Part shown: in pieces, positions 23,593 to 32,100 of the stretch | Layout of the letters: each line of letters starts with the position of its first letter | Position numbering within the stretch: position 1 is the stretch's first letter | Source of the DNA: Apostichopus japonicus | Taxonomy: Eukaryota > Echinodermata > Holothuroidea > Aspidochirotida > Stichopodidae | Length of the DNA: 64,000 nt | Assembly (NCBI RefSeq): GCF_037975245.1 | Contig: NC_092568.1 | Span: 28,797,501-28,861,500, forward strand | Direction: 5' to 3' | Position numbers and translations under genes: made by a program | Notes under the pieces: model-generated | Told to the model about the DNA's origin: nothing | Seen by the model: only the letters and a program-made list of their open reading frames with translations | The model's database searches: none

Positions 23593-24944
23593 TCCTACAC
23601 TAGCTGGGCAATTTGAAATCACACACCAAATGTAAACACCTGTGATTTTTAGCACACCTAAGTTTTGTGTGGAGTATGATCTTTAGCACACATGGAAGTT
23701 TTGAAAAAGACAAGACCTAGTATGGTGTATTTTAGGTTGTATTTTGTAATTCATAGCTTCTTGATATATTAAAACAGCAGTGACTAGACAGTCTTTAATT
23801 AAATTTACAGGTTGAGATTGAGAAAGGCAAGACACTTCACATTAAGTTGTTAGCTATGGGTGAACTGAACAAGAAGACTGGAGAGAGGGAGGTGTTCTTT
23901 GAGCTGAATGGCCAACTTAGGTCCTTACTCATTAAAGACAAGCAGGCCTTGAAGGTAAGTCTTTAAGAGTTAAAGAGTCAAAGGTAAATGGTAAAGTTAA
24001 TAAGATTGAAGGTAAAGCTGAAATAGTAAAGAAAGGGTAAATTAAGAAAGTTAAGTCTATAGTAAAGAGTGGACCCTTCATATCACTGGCATATGTATTT
24101 GGGTATGTGGTGTAGAGTGAAGGGAGGTGTGAAGGAAGAGGCTGGAGGGATATAGGGTGAAAGGTAGTCAGCAGTTTAGGGCTACATATTTTGCAAGCAC
24201 TCACACATTGAAGATTTGATGGTCATAGGCAAAAGAAAAGCTCAGTAGTTTTCAGTTTATCATTGCCTAACCTGAGAAGAACTTTGACAAAGTGAACTCA
24301 AATGTGGCCTTGTTGACTTTCTACTTAAGTTTCATTATTTCTGTAATGGAATGATTATAGCCTTTAATCATGCTAGGACTGGTCCACAGGGTTCTAAAAC
24401 GCCCTTTCATCTTGTGACATGGCACGTAACACCTTTACATGGATGAAATTTTGCTTACAAAGTGTCAATCATGTAGTTTAATTGATAACCTAAGTTTTTT
24501 TTAGATTTCACATATTCATATGTATGCTCTTGGCTTGCTATTGATATTCGCCCTACATATCAATGCCATATCAGTATTGCATACCATCTTCAAACTAACT
24601 TTCACTTCTGCAAATATGGAAGCAAACAGTATATTTCTCTTAAACGTTTGATTTAAACTTTTTTTTTTTTTGTGATTTTGTTTGTGTTCTCTTAGGAAAT
24701 GCATGTTGCACCAAAGGCACAGAAGGGAGTGAAGGGTTCTGTCGGAGCCCCCATGTTGGGTGAAGTCATAGATGTGAAGGTCAAGCAAGGTGACAAGGTC
24801 AAGAAAGGTGACCCTCTGGTGGTTGTCAGTGCCATGAAGATGGAAATGGTGGTCAACGCTCCCATCGACGGAGTAGTCAAAGAAATGGCAGTGAGCAGCG
24901 GCTCACATGTGGAGGGAGACGATTTGTTGGTGTTAATAGAATGA
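1907..24944 (+). CDS. PC: Pyruvate carboxylase, mitochondrial (complete, 18 coding exons)
   Basis: Biotin enzyme that carboxylates pyruvate to oxaloacetate with ATP and bicarbonate in the mitochondrial matrix, feeding the TCA cycle and gluconeogenesis. The 18 exons join with matching phases into 1205 residues (human 1178). Residues 1-60 are Arg/Ser-rich and almost free of acidic residues, as in a matrix-targeting peptide. The biotin carboxylase domain follows: VANRGEIA near 67, Gly-rich ATP loop 223-228, [12 protein letters not shown] at 287-298 and [10 protein letters not shown] at 349-358. The carboxyltransferase domain has metal ligands Asp598 (FRDAHQS), His797 and His799 (HTHD) and the carbamylated Lys767 (IKDMAG). 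The C-terminal carrier has AMKM with biotinyl-Lys1171, 34 residues from the end as usual. The ATG at 1907 is the first in frame and precedes the targeting peptide. No frameshift, early stop or missing catalytic residue was seen. Identification is from remembered family sequence, not a search. Confidence 0.97.
2868..3660. repeat. Degenerate tandem repeat, about 260 bp x 3, with DR1-like sites
   Basis: Three units start near 2868, 3133 and 3391. They share an AAACTCCTC..ATGGCTGGGCC block, CTTGGTGGGAAGGTACC, an AACCAAAGGTCAGAGGTCAA block and GAGGTCAAAGGTCACATGGT. Each unit carries two GGTCA-type direct repeats. The rest of PC intron 1 (2118-4268) shows nothing else. Confidence 0.85.
3340..3352 (+). 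promoter_or_regulatory. Perfect DR1 nuclear-receptor half-site pair
   Basis: AGGTCAAAGGTCA is an exact direct repeat of AGGTCA with a 1-base spacer, the consensus for RXR heterodimers, HNF4 and COUP-TF. A second pair, AGGTCAGAGGTCA, is at 3489-3501, and weaker ones are at 2971-2983 and 3083-3095. All sit in a repeat in PC intron 1, so function is unproven. Confidence 0.4.
4269..4453 (+). CDS. PC: PC exon 2 (residues 71-132)
   Basis: The acceptor is TTTAG before 4269 and the donor is GTAAGT at 4454. It encodes the N-terminal biotin carboxylase subdomain, with [20 protein letters not shown] followed by the KADEAYLIG segment, both close to animal PC. It ends in phase 0. Confidence 0.96.
4822..5997. 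repeat. Large inverted repeat (foldback), right arm interrupted
   Basis: The left arm 4822-5137 matches in reverse complement the right arm 5293-5427 plus 5817-5997 along nearly its full length. A loop of about 155 bp (5138-5292) lies between. A solo LTR splits the right arm. It lies in PC intron 2 and has no coding capacity. Confidence 0.85.
5428..5812. mobile_element. Solo LTR, 385 bp, with 4-bp target duplication ATAC
   Basis: It starts TGTGACGGGG and ends CTGTGACA, so it has TGT...ACA termini. It is flanked by ATAC at 5424-5427 and 5813-5816. Removing it and one ATAC restores a continuous match to the left foldback arm (near 5000-5020), which serves as the empty site. No internal retroelement genes are present. 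The superfamily is not determined. Confidence 0.75.
5998..9192. other. Remainder of PC intron 2, nothing recognised
   Basis: AT-rich sequence with scattered homopolymers, including a C run near 7583-7598, and no exon, RNA gene or clear transposon. No in-frame exon is missing, because exons 2 and 3 join cleanly. Confidence 0.6.
9193..9358 (+). CDS. PC: PC exon 3 (residues 133-187)
   Basis: The acceptor is TTTCATAG before 9193 and the donor is GTAAGA at 9359. It contains [14 protein letters not shown] and FIGPSP, standard biotin carboxylase segments. It ends in phase 1. A short hAT-type element begins 19 bp past its last base. Confidence 0.96.
9378..9583. mobile_element. hAT-type MITE, 206 bp, TIR CAGGCGCGTAGCCAGG
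   Basis: It has perfect 16-bp terminal inverted repeats (CAGGCGCGTAGCCAGG and CCTGGCTACGCGCCTG). The flanking 8-bp duplications are ACTAGACC at 9370-9377 and TCTAGACC at 9584-9591, with 7 of 8 matching. The interior shares sequence, inverted, with the element at 54146. It sits 19 bp after PC exon 3. Confidence 0.85.
10413..10558 (+). CDS. PC: PC exon 4 (residues 188-236), ATP loop
   Basis: The acceptor is ACCTCCAG before 10413 and the donor is GTAAGT at 10559. It encodes [10 protein letters not shown] and the glycine-rich ATP-binding loop [11 protein letters not shown] (loop residues 223-228). The codon split across exons 3/4 gives Asp, where human PC has Gly before VPVVPG. It ends in phase 0. 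Confidence 0.96.
10559..11987. other. PC intron 4, nothing recognised
   Basis: AT-rich with no repeat family or exon that I can support. The shorter PC introns 12106-12690, 12962-13345, 14933-15438, 15664-16272 and 16430-17119 likewise hold only homopolymer runs, such as the T run near 15116-15130 and the C run near 15260. Confidence 0.55.
11988..12105 (+). CDS. PC: PC exon 5 (residues 237-275)
   Basis: The acceptor is TTTCAG before 11988 and the donor is GTAGGT at 12106. It encodes the [20 protein letters not shown] stretch of the ATP-grasp fold, then EVQILG. It ends in phase 1. Confidence 0.95.
12691..12961 (+). CDS. PC: PC exon 6 (residues 276-365), biotin carboxylase active site
   Basis: The acceptor is CTCTCCAG before 12691 and the donor is GTGAGT at 12962. 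It carries [13 protein letters not shown] (catalytic and bicarbonate region, 286-298), NAGTVEFL, and the carbamoyl-phosphate synthase/biotin carboxylase signature [10 protein letters not shown] at 349-358. It ends in phase 2. Confidence 0.97.
13346..13508 (+). CDS. PC: PC exon 7 (residues 366-420)
   Basis: The acceptor is ATTCTAG before 13346 and the donor is GTACTG at 13509. It encodes [13 protein letters not shown], the [11 protein letters not shown] segment and PDTGRIE. An earlier GT at 13499 was not used because the [14 protein letters not shown] reading is conserved only with the 13508 end. It ends in phase 0. Confidence 0.94.
13715..13897 (+). CDS. PC: PC exon 8 (residues 421-481)
   Basis: The acceptor is TTGACAG before 13715 and the donor is GTAAAA at 13898. 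It encodes [20 protein letters not shown], then [12 protein letters not shown] and [11 protein letters not shown], the C-terminal biotin carboxylase subdomain. It ends in phase 0. Confidence 0.95.
14216..14314. repeat. Inverted pair of a short dispersed repeat (GATCCTGCTAGGATC)
   Basis: 14276-14314 reads CCTCTGACGAAGATCCTGCT then AGGATCGAAATGTCAGGCC. 14216-14256 is a diverged copy in the opposite orientation. Further copies are at 28915-28955 (minus) and 58816-58854 (plus). The + copy has a hammerhead-like core. Confidence 0.75.
14698..14932 (+). CDS. PC: PC exon 9 (residues 482-559), interdomain linker
   Basis: The acceptor is TTTTCAG before 14698 and the donor is GTATAC at 14933. [10 protein letters not shown] and FIDENPDL close the biotin carboxylase half. 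[20 protein letters not shown] and a Pro-rich stretch lead into the carboxyltransferase domain. It ends in phase 1. Confidence 0.95.
15439..15663 (+). CDS. PC: PC exon 10 (residues 560-634), carboxyltransferase start
   Basis: The acceptor is GTTGCAG before 15439 and the donor is GTATGT at 15664. It contains [19 protein letters not shown] and the metal-site motif [18 protein letters not shown], with Asp598 the expected metal ligand. It ends in phase 1. Confidence 0.96.
16273..16429 (+). CDS. PC: PC exon 11 (residues 635-686)
   Basis: The acceptor is CGATCAG before 16273 and the donor is GTAAGT at 16430. It encodes [19 protein letters not shown], then [20 protein letters not shown], the conserved pyruvate-pocket region of the carboxyltransferase barrel. 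It ends in phase 2. Confidence 0.96.
17120..17360 (+). CDS. PC: PC exon 12 (residues 687-767), ends at the carbamyl-lysine
   Basis: The acceptor is TTTGTAG before 17120 and the donor is GTTAGT at 17361. It encodes [15 protein letters not shown] and GTHVLGIK. The last codon is Lys767, equivalent to the carbamylated active-site lysine (human Lys741). The intron therefore splits the conserved IK|DMAG motif. It ends in phase 0. Confidence 0.96.
17433..19995. repeat. 119-bp minisatellite, about 21 copies, in PC intron 12
   Basis: Units start with TATTATACAA at 17521, 17640, 17759 and so on to 19903. Spacing is 119 bp except three units of 117 or 121, which vary in the CT run. A partial unit lies at 17433-17520. 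Each unit has a (CT)n tract, a hairpin TATACAAG/CTTGTATA with a 6-nt loop, and ACTGCCTTTAGGTGTGA. Copies differ mainly at two linked sites. Confidence 0.98.
20175..20424 (+). CDS. PC: PC exon 13 (residues 768-850), metal-binding HTHD
   Basis: The acceptor is CTGATAG before 20175 and the donor is GTGAGA at 20425. It begins [10 protein letters not shown] and contains [11 protein letters not shown] (metal ligands His797 and His799) and [14 protein letters not shown]. It ends in phase 1. Confidence 0.96.
20440..20535. repeat. Pyrimidine-rich tract (CCCTCC/CCCCTC)
   Basis: Almost pure C/T sequence just after PC exon 13, built from CCCCTCCC-type repeats. The opposite strand is G/A-rich and might form G-quadruplex or triplex structure. 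No other feature is seen in the 20425-21014 intron. Confidence 0.7.
21015..21259 (+). CDS. PC: PC exon 14 (residues 851-932)
   Basis: The acceptor is ACATTAG before 21015 and the donor is GTAAGG at 21260. It encodes [40 protein letters not shown] and [18 protein letters not shown], all typical carboxyltransferase segments. It ends in phase 0. Confidence 0.96.
21961..22140 (+). CDS. PC: PC exon 15 (residues 933-992)
   Basis: The acceptor is CATTCAG before 21961 and the donor is GTAAGG at 22141. It encodes [18 protein letters not shown], a helical segment and [10 protein letters not shown], the tetramerisation-side part of the carboxyltransferase region. It is exactly 60 codons. Confidence 0.96.
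22274..22665. mobile_element. hAT-like MITE, 392 bp, TIR TAGGGATGCACCGG
   Basis: It has perfect 14-bp terminal inverted repeats, TAGGGATGCACCGG and CCGGTGCATCCCTA. The subterminal regions are full of CCGGCCGGA-type motifs in both orientations, and the interior is AT-rich with no ORF. GTCTTGTT at 22263-22270 (3 bp away) and GTCTTGTA at 22666-22673 may be an imperfect 8-bp target duplication. It lies in PC intron 15. Confidence 0.75.
23102..23350 (+). CDS. PC: PC exon 16 (residues 993-1075)
   Basis: The acceptor is CTTAAAG before 23102 and the donor is GTAAAT at 23351. It contains [12 protein letters not shown], the [15 protein letters not shown] stretch and [13 protein letters not shown], the allosteric/tetramerisation linker before the carrier domain. 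It is 83 codons. Confidence 0.95.
23536..23588. repeat. (AT)n microsatellite
   Basis: About 53 bp of pure AT dinucleotide repeat in PC intron 16. Confidence 0.97.
23811..23954 (+). CDS. PC: PC exon 17 (residues 1076-1123)
   Basis: The acceptor is TTTACAG before 23811 and the donor is GTAAGT at 23955. It encodes [12 protein letters not shown] and [18 protein letters not shown], the conserved block just before the biotin carrier. It is 48 codons. Confidence 0.96.
24696..24944 (+). CDS. PC: PC exon 18 (residues 1124-1205), biotin carrier and stop
   Basis: The acceptor is TTCTCTTAG before 24696. It encodes the lipoyl/biotinyl fold [16 protein letters not shown], then SAMKMEMVV with biotinyl-Lys1171 at 24837-24839, and ends GDDLLVLIE with TGA at 24942-24944. 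The 34 residues after the biotin lysine match the usual spacing. Confidence 0.97.
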   Translation, partial: EMHVAPKAQKGVKGSVGAPMLGEVIDVKVKQGDKVKKGDPLVVVSAMKMEMVVNAPIDGVVKEMAVSSGSHVEGDDLLVLIE

Positions 24945-25400
24945 GGAGGGAAGAGATGGTTATTTATATGGACACAGCAATGTGGTGGAAGGAAATGACA
25001 GGTACAAGGACTGACATGACTATAATCAGGGTACAAAAGCGTTGTTACCCATGGCAACGAGTGCACCCAAACTGATTACATTTAGACATCAGAAACAGCC
25101 ATGTGTAACCTTTTCAAGACAGTTGAAGCCTGTAAGTGGTAAGACAGTTATATATGTGATAGAGATTATTGTCAGGAACAAGATCCACAAACAGGTAACA
25201 AAAAGGTTATTCCATCTGGGAGATTCTTCAGACATGAGGTGGAAGACTTGATCAAGTCTAAAAGGTGCCATTTATCAAGCCACTTGTAAATCAGTGGTGT
25301 TTGTGGTTCTTTATTTTATTGCAATGTTATCTTCCTTTTATGGAGATGGATCTTGCAAGTACTGAATCTAAAATATTGAACCTCATAATAATAATGACAT

Positions 25401-25406
25401 AATAAA
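25401..25406 (+). terminator. Candidate polyadenylation signal for PC
   Basis: AATAAA lies 457 bp after the PC stop codon in an AT-rich stretch, giving a plausible short 3' UTR. Another AATAAA is at 25730-25735. The true site cannot be chosen from sequence alone. Confidence 0.35.
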
Positions 25407-26231
25407 TGGCATTTGGTTTCACTGTCAACAGTGTTAGATTTATTTTACTTTGAAAAGAAGAAAAGAGAGAGAAAAGAGCAAAAGGTTTCAGATCCAAGTG
25501 GCAGTATGACATCACAGATTTACAAAATAACAGTTACCAGACCAGACTTTAAACTAGGATATCTCCCAAACGGAACAAGATTTTTCTAAGCTGTATGGGG
25601 GAGTTGTTCATTACAAAGACCGCTTGTCATATAAACCAAAGATGATGCTTGGGATAGGTTCCCCTTTAAAGTTTGGTCATATAGATTCAAAGGGGTCTTA
25701 AGTGACTTGATGAATCTCAACAATTTGGGAATAAATTTGATGTAACCGGAAGAAGTGTAAAAGGGGAACGAAATCAGCGTCAACCCCTTTGACCACAGGA
25801 ATATCAGACGAGGTTTGATGTTTGGAAGTGTTATTCAGAGGAAGGGGTAAATTCAAACAAAGTGGTCACTGTCTAAAATGCTTTAAAGTGTCACACACTT
25901 TACAAGAGGTATGTGATTTACCATGATTTCATGGTGCTCGCACACCTTATGGGGACAGCTATCTGTTTGCGGCTGACTTTGAAACAATGAAAAGTTTTTA
26001 CTTTCTGTGAACGGCATTGGTTGGATTGCCATGAATGGACAGCTTCATCTCTCGATGGTGGTGCGTCAATGTTCTTTCATACATCTACAGAATACAGAAA
26101 AATGGACTGGCAAGATAAATAGTAAACATACCTGGCAAAAGAACAAAGAAGTTTTTGGCTAGTTTGCGGTATGAAGCAGTGGTATCAGCATTACAGCGAT
26201 AAAACACATATAACAAAAGCTCATATCACAC

Positions 26232-26619
26232 AAGCTTTACTATAATTTGCAAGTCACTTTTCTGTTGTTTATTTACTCATATTATTGAAGCTTTACTGTA
26301 ATTTGGTAGTTGGTTTTCTGTTGTTTATTTTACTCATATTATTGAAGCTTTACTGTAATTTGGTAGTTGGTTTTCTGTTGTTTATTTACTCATATTATTG
26401 AAGCTTTACTGTAATTTGCTAGTCGGTTTTCGGTTGTTTATTTACTTATGTAACAAGCTTTTCTATGATTTGCCAGTCGATTTTCTGTTGTTTATCAACT
26501 CATATAACTCAAGCTTTTCTATAACTTGCCAGTTAGTTTTCTGTTGTTTATTAACTTAACATAGCTCAAGCTTGACTATAATTTGCCAGTCACTTTTCTG
26601 TTGTTTATTAACTTATATG
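26232..26619. repeat. Tandem repeat, about 56 bp x 7
   Basis: Seven imperfect units built on AAGCTTTACTATAATTTGC, TTTTCTGTTGTTTATTTACT and CATATTATTG. They drift gradually from left to right. The repeat is 1.3 kb downstream of the PC stop, so it is in the 3' UTR or intergenic. Confidence 0.92.
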
Positions 26620-28914
26620 AAAATATGTAATTTGATAATGTTCTCCACATCTTCAGACTTTTACAAATGAACTGCAACCACAGAAAAGGTATAGCGTACC
26701 ATTTAGTCTCAAATTTCAATTTGTAAAAAAGTAAATGGAGCATGAGAAAATGACTGGGAAATATTAAGCAAACTTGAAAGGAGCAATGAAACTGTAAAGC
26801 ATGCATTAGGTTAAGAATCTATTGAAATGCGGTTCTTTTTATTTATTGCAAGTTATTTAACTGTGATAATAATTTAAGCAATATTTATTTGTTATTAAAA
26901 CTGGGTACTTAAAACATTCATAAAGTTATGAGTTTTGGTGAGACGACAGAACGTATAATAATAAGTAAGACAGTTGGCATTCGATTCCCTCTGGACATTT
27001 CAAGGTAATGTTGTTCTATTCATATTTCACTAAAATTCGTAAACTTGATCTCATGGTTCTCATGTTCCAGTTTTAAATTTCTAGTAAGCTTCATTCAGGT
27101 ATCTCATTGATCAGCCGCAGCATGGATGACTAAAGATTGTCACTATCCTTAAAATATAATCATAATGTGTCCATTCTGGTTGGCAGTCTGTTATTGCAAT
27201 AAGTTTTGGACATCGTTAGAAGTAGTCATGGCAACAAGGACATGTGCAGCATTGTAGAATCCTCCTAACGATTTTTGTAAAGCTCCTATCTGGAAGTCTT
27301 GTGTATGTAGTGACTTTCTTCTTTTTATGGGGAAAGGACTTCTGGTGTTTTCTTTCCTTCCTTTTCGTCTGGGATTCTAATTTTTTCTTGTGTATTTTAT
27401 AGCTCCCCGTGGGAATTCAGGCTGATTCAGACTTTTGCTGTTTGCATATTGCTTTGTATGTAGGCAGTTATTTGTAGTTTTAATATAAGCAAGACATTTT
27501 TGTACATATTTCAAAAAGAAACACAGAAGCTTCATTTCATTCCATTGATATAGTTCAGGCAGAACGTTGTGGAGCATTGATTAATATATCCTCCAGAGTT
27601 TGTCCGTAGCCAGTGAGAAAATTCTCTGTATTGCAAATTATTTAGACTACTGGGCTGTTGTTATCATTATCACCGATTTCATGCTGCAGGAGGCTTTGAG
27701 CAAAGTCTTTTTCGGTGAATATTTTCTCATCTCCTAACTTCCTATGTGGCATGGGTATACCTCTCCTCTGTTGGCCCCCTCTCATGTACGGGTTCCCCGA
27801 TCTTTGGATTGTAAAAGGAAGGAGAGGTTACCCAACAGACAGTGATATTAAAGTTGTTTTTGAAGGAGGGTAAGAAAAGACTCTGAAAAGATTCAGATGA
27901 GGCATAAAGAGAGAGTCAGATTCAAAGAGTTAGATTCAGAAATGATCGTCAGATACAACTCAAGTCGCAACCAAGTCTTGTGCGGTAATTTTTTTCCTAA
28001 ACGTGTCTTGTCTTGATACCTTTAAGGCAATCTTCCGTTTAGAGCTGTGGCTGTTTTGGTTTCTCTCGCAGCATGCAAAGAAATGTAACCAGGGGATTTG
28101 TTCATTAAAAGTACTATGTAATGACGACAGAATTTGGTTTTAGAGTATTGTGAAAAATTTTAAAAATTAATTTAGGTGTAGGAAGACAAAGCCATTCTAC
28201 CACTGCTGAAGTTATTGTACAAAATTATTTCCAGTACTCCTAGGAGAGTCTCCATTGGGAGTTGGAACCTGAGACATTTTGCAATGATTTAAAGGGGTTT
28301 AGTTATCATAGAAGGGTTGTTTTATGACATGAGGTTGCTCTTATTTTCAGGGTATTTTAGTAAACATTCCTGTCTTGTGTGTATCTTGCTTTTCTTAATA
28401 ATGTAGTAAGATAAAAAAAAAGCAAAATGTTTTTGAAAGCATATCTGTGGAGGAATTTTTTATATTTTCTGGTAGGGTGTGTTGGGAGTGGGTTAAAATT
28501 TTGTGTGCCTGTAACTTAGCAAATTATGTGAAGTTAACGGTTTAATCAGTTTATCTTTCATGTTGTATGTGTCTTAAGTCAATTCATGATGTAAAGTTTG
28601 TCTTCATCATCATATTGTATGCTTTTTTAATTTGGTTGAGATAGAGGCTGCTTTTAACATCAATAATTGAAGTTTTGATGTCATTTTGTATTTCTTGCAA
28701 ACATTGCTGCAATCATTATCAAGAAAGAGTCCTAGTTTTCATCTTTTGTTTTAAGTCACTTTTCATTATCACTGCAAATGTGAGATTTAGAAGGCATTAT
28801 GAAATGAGATTCCCAAAAAATACACCAGTACTTTATATTCTTCATGGAACTTTTTGCCATGTCGAACATGTTGTTATCTCTTTGATGTTTCATCCATCTT
28901 TGTAAAATTTATCG

Positions 28915-28955
28915 GGCCTAACACTTCAATCCTAGCAGGATCTTCTTCATAGACT
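28915..28955 (-). repeat. Diverged copy of the GATCCTGCTAGGAT repeat
   Basis: On the minus strand it reads ATGAAGAAGATCCTGCTAGG then ATTGAAGTGTTAGGCC. The hammerhead-like core is degraded (CTGA to ATGA, GAAA to GAAG). Confidence 0.7.
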
Positions 28956-29005
28956 TTACTGATATGAAAACAGGTGAAACTTATTCAATAGACAGATGAC
29001 ACTAA

Positions 29006-29173
29006 GGGGTTAATCAACGGTCTAGCGTGTGCGTTACTTACAGGATTAATGCACGATCGGGGGATAATGCAAGCGATGCACGAGGGCGGAGCCCGAGTGC
29101 ATCCAGCGATAGCATTAACACCCGGAGTGCATTAATCATGTGAGTAACGCACGCTAGACCGTTGATTAACCCC
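29006..29173. repeat. Palindromic element, 168 bp, 45-bp arms
   Basis: The arms begin GGGGTTAATCAACGGTCTAG and end in the exact reverse complement, with one 2-bp indel and a few mismatches along 45 bp. The centre holds GAGGGCGGAGCCCGAG, also palindromic. A partial third arm (GTGCGTTACTCACAGGATTAA) is at about 29279-29298. No TSD is evident. Confidence 0.88.
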
Positions 29174-32100
29174 GTTCATTCATACACTACCATTTGTGTA
29201 GGGGAAAATCATAAAACAAAACATTTTTGGTTACATATAACCAAAGATTTATTAAAGTGATGCCCCGTAATTTTACCGTGCGTTACTCACAGGATTAACC
29301 ATGGTCAGCTGACCTGAATGGACCAATTGGATTTAGGAATCTTTACTAAGTATGAATGAAAAACAAGTTAAGTGTATAGAAACAATGCGTATAATTAGGA
29401 AAGTTAATGAGCAGTGAAGTGAAAGGAAGTAGGTGGTAGAAGGTCTGCTGGAGATGAGCAGTACAGAGAGGTATAACATAGCATCATTAAGAGCCTTTCT
29501 CATCTCTTACTATTGAATATGTTCAATTAAAGGCATTTGAAGACTCGCCCCAACCGCGTGCCGCGCTCTGAAAAAAAGTTAACTTTTCGTTGCTTGCAAG
29601 TGAAGTTTTCTGCTTGTCGCTACAAAATGCAGACAGTAATGAAACGCGATACCTTGTTATCTTTAGCTGGACCTGAGATGTCCATCGCTGTATCGTTTGT
29701 TACTGTGCTGTGGGTAGTGACCGCAGCTGTATGTACTGACTGTACACCAGTGTCTTATTACTGAATGAAGCAAGCTGTGTGCGTATTTTCTGGGGTCGAT
29801 GGTGGTGTCTCACACTTCTGTTAAACCTCATTCGAAACTAGGTCAGATTACCGGCGTTAGACGTTTCTTTGTGCGCGAGTCTTCACACCCTTTAACTTGG
29901 CCCTCCATCTGTCTTCTTAAATTGTCTGCCAGGATTTGGTTTATTCTTTCTCTCTGTTGTTAGAATGGGTAGGGGGGAGGGGGGGGGAGCACTATAGAGC
30001 CCTCTTGCTAATCTATGCTTAGCTTTTTAAAGTAGATAAACAGTTTGTTAACAGTTTTTCCTTCTCTCTTGGTGTTGCCCAATTTTCTATGTAAATTAAT
30101 AAGACTTCCAAATAACAATATGTGTAGTCTATAACTGTATTGGTTATTTTCAAAGGTTTTCGTATCATTTACTTTTGGCGGAATGACGTCTTGAAAGGTG
30201 GAACAGCTGGCGCTGGTGTGTTTCTTGCTAGCAGCTGCTTGATATTACATAGATGTATGTGTAGCATCTCATACTTTTGTGGTTTTTTGAAGAGATTCTG
30301 TCCATTCAATGTTGCATCATAATATGTTTTGCTGTTAACAATTGTAATCAGAGAAAGAGATTCTTGTGTATAACTGATACATTAATATTAACTGATACAT
30401 TAACTGATACATATTAACTGATGCATTAATAATATTAGTTGGAGATGTACACCTGTTTGTATGGACTTTTCTTCCAGAGATTCTGGTCACTGCATGAATG
30501 CGGCCATCATAATACTCTAAATTGTTAGTAGCTGTGACCATTTATTTATATTGATTTCCATTGATTGTAAGAATCCGAAATGGTTTTCAAAATGAAAAGA
30601 ATATGATGATATTAGCGTTTCTTTACTCAAATGTGTGGGCTTACCACAAATCCTTGAATGTGTAATTGCATCATAAATTTTTTGGCCATACTTTTGTTTG
30701 GCATTCTGTATGGAAATTAAAAAGTTCATATGCTAACATATTTGACATAGAATTCTCTATTGTTTTCCTTACACATTGCAGGAGTGACAGAGAATGAAAT
30801 TATACCCAAAAGTAGTGAAATTTGTTCTTATTTCATTTTCAAATATATATAACGGGTGAGTCGGCAGAGAGGATATACATTATGACAAAGACAACTGACC
30901 TCTCTCCTGTGACAAAATTACAATTGCAAATAAACAAGAGCTTCATTTTCTACAACCACTACAACCCCCCCACCCCCACCTACCACTTTCCACCTTTGTA
31001 CCACAATTGCTTTGTGATAGATGACAGTTAACATGCTAATTGCATGCATGGCCAACTTTTCAAAAACACTTGATGATCCAATTGAAAGTGTTGTTCAATT
31101 TTATATCGTGAAACGTTTTCTAAAGTAATTTCATCAAATACATCTGCATATTTAACCATGATTTCTGAGCTTGCCAGATATCAAGTTCTGCTCTGCTGAT
31201 TATTTTATAGATAACATTTTGTTTGATGTCGATTTGATGAAGGTCAACCCTTTCTTCCAACTCCCCCCCCCCCCAACCACACATCAAACCAAGGTTGTCT
31301 CTCTACATGAAAGTGACAACCTGTTCAAGTTAATTGTTTAATCAATGTTCATTCCACTAGTATCCTATCTCAATTTGCATCTCAGCTCCTACAATGGTGT
31401 TCAAATTCTGTTTGTGTTGCATCTCCCACAATTTCTCATCCAATCGAATAATTCACCCAAACTCTCGTTCCTTTTGAGTCCTGATCAGCGTATATAGTTA
31501 CTTGAAAGTGGATGCACACACAGGCCCTATAAAAGTCACATTTTTCCAATTTTCAAGACAAACAAAAAATTGGAATTCATTTGACTAGCTCGACTGTTAC
31601 ACAAAGTAAACAATGAATGGCTGACGTATCCCCAGGCACCATTCATCAATGAAATAATGAATATTAACTTTACTACGCCCTCTATAATTAGGCTAGCGTC
31701 TGTTTGGGTGTCTAGCTGTAGCATGAGATGTTCTTGGTCTGCATTGCTTCGGTGGCAGACGAACCGTAGGAGGAATTCTCCCTTTGTTTCAGAATGTTGT
31801 GAGGTTATAATCCACACATTGCATGAGACCCTTACCTAAGTTTTGGTAAGATTAAGATAACGATCCCTTTTTATCCTGCTCAAGTATTTGGTTGATTGCT
31901 TTACAATCTAAAGATTGCTATACCTTTCCATGTGTTTTGCAGTTGGTTGGTTGGATCTTGTTACGTTAGGCTGTACATTGTCACCGTTAATATTACTGTG
32001 CAGTTAGCGTGCACTGAAAGCGCATACATCGTAATTTGTTATGGTGTACATTGTGCTGGCGCTCCCAATGCTATACAAACACATCCAGGTATAGGCCTAA

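Noticed and set aside
23395-23655. Minus-strand ORF rich in Tyr-Ile
   Set aside because: It is a translation of the (AT)n microsatellite.
29537-29764. 75-residue ORF in the intergenic region with some CpG
   Set aside because: No conserved motif, acceptor or donor that I could support. It could overlap a gene 2 promoter, but there is no evidence.
31536-31839. Overlapping ORFs on both strands with a TGACGTA motif nearby
   Set aside because: Neither has protein-like composition or splice sites, and a single CRE-like heptamer is expected by chance. A gene 2 promoter here cannot be supported.
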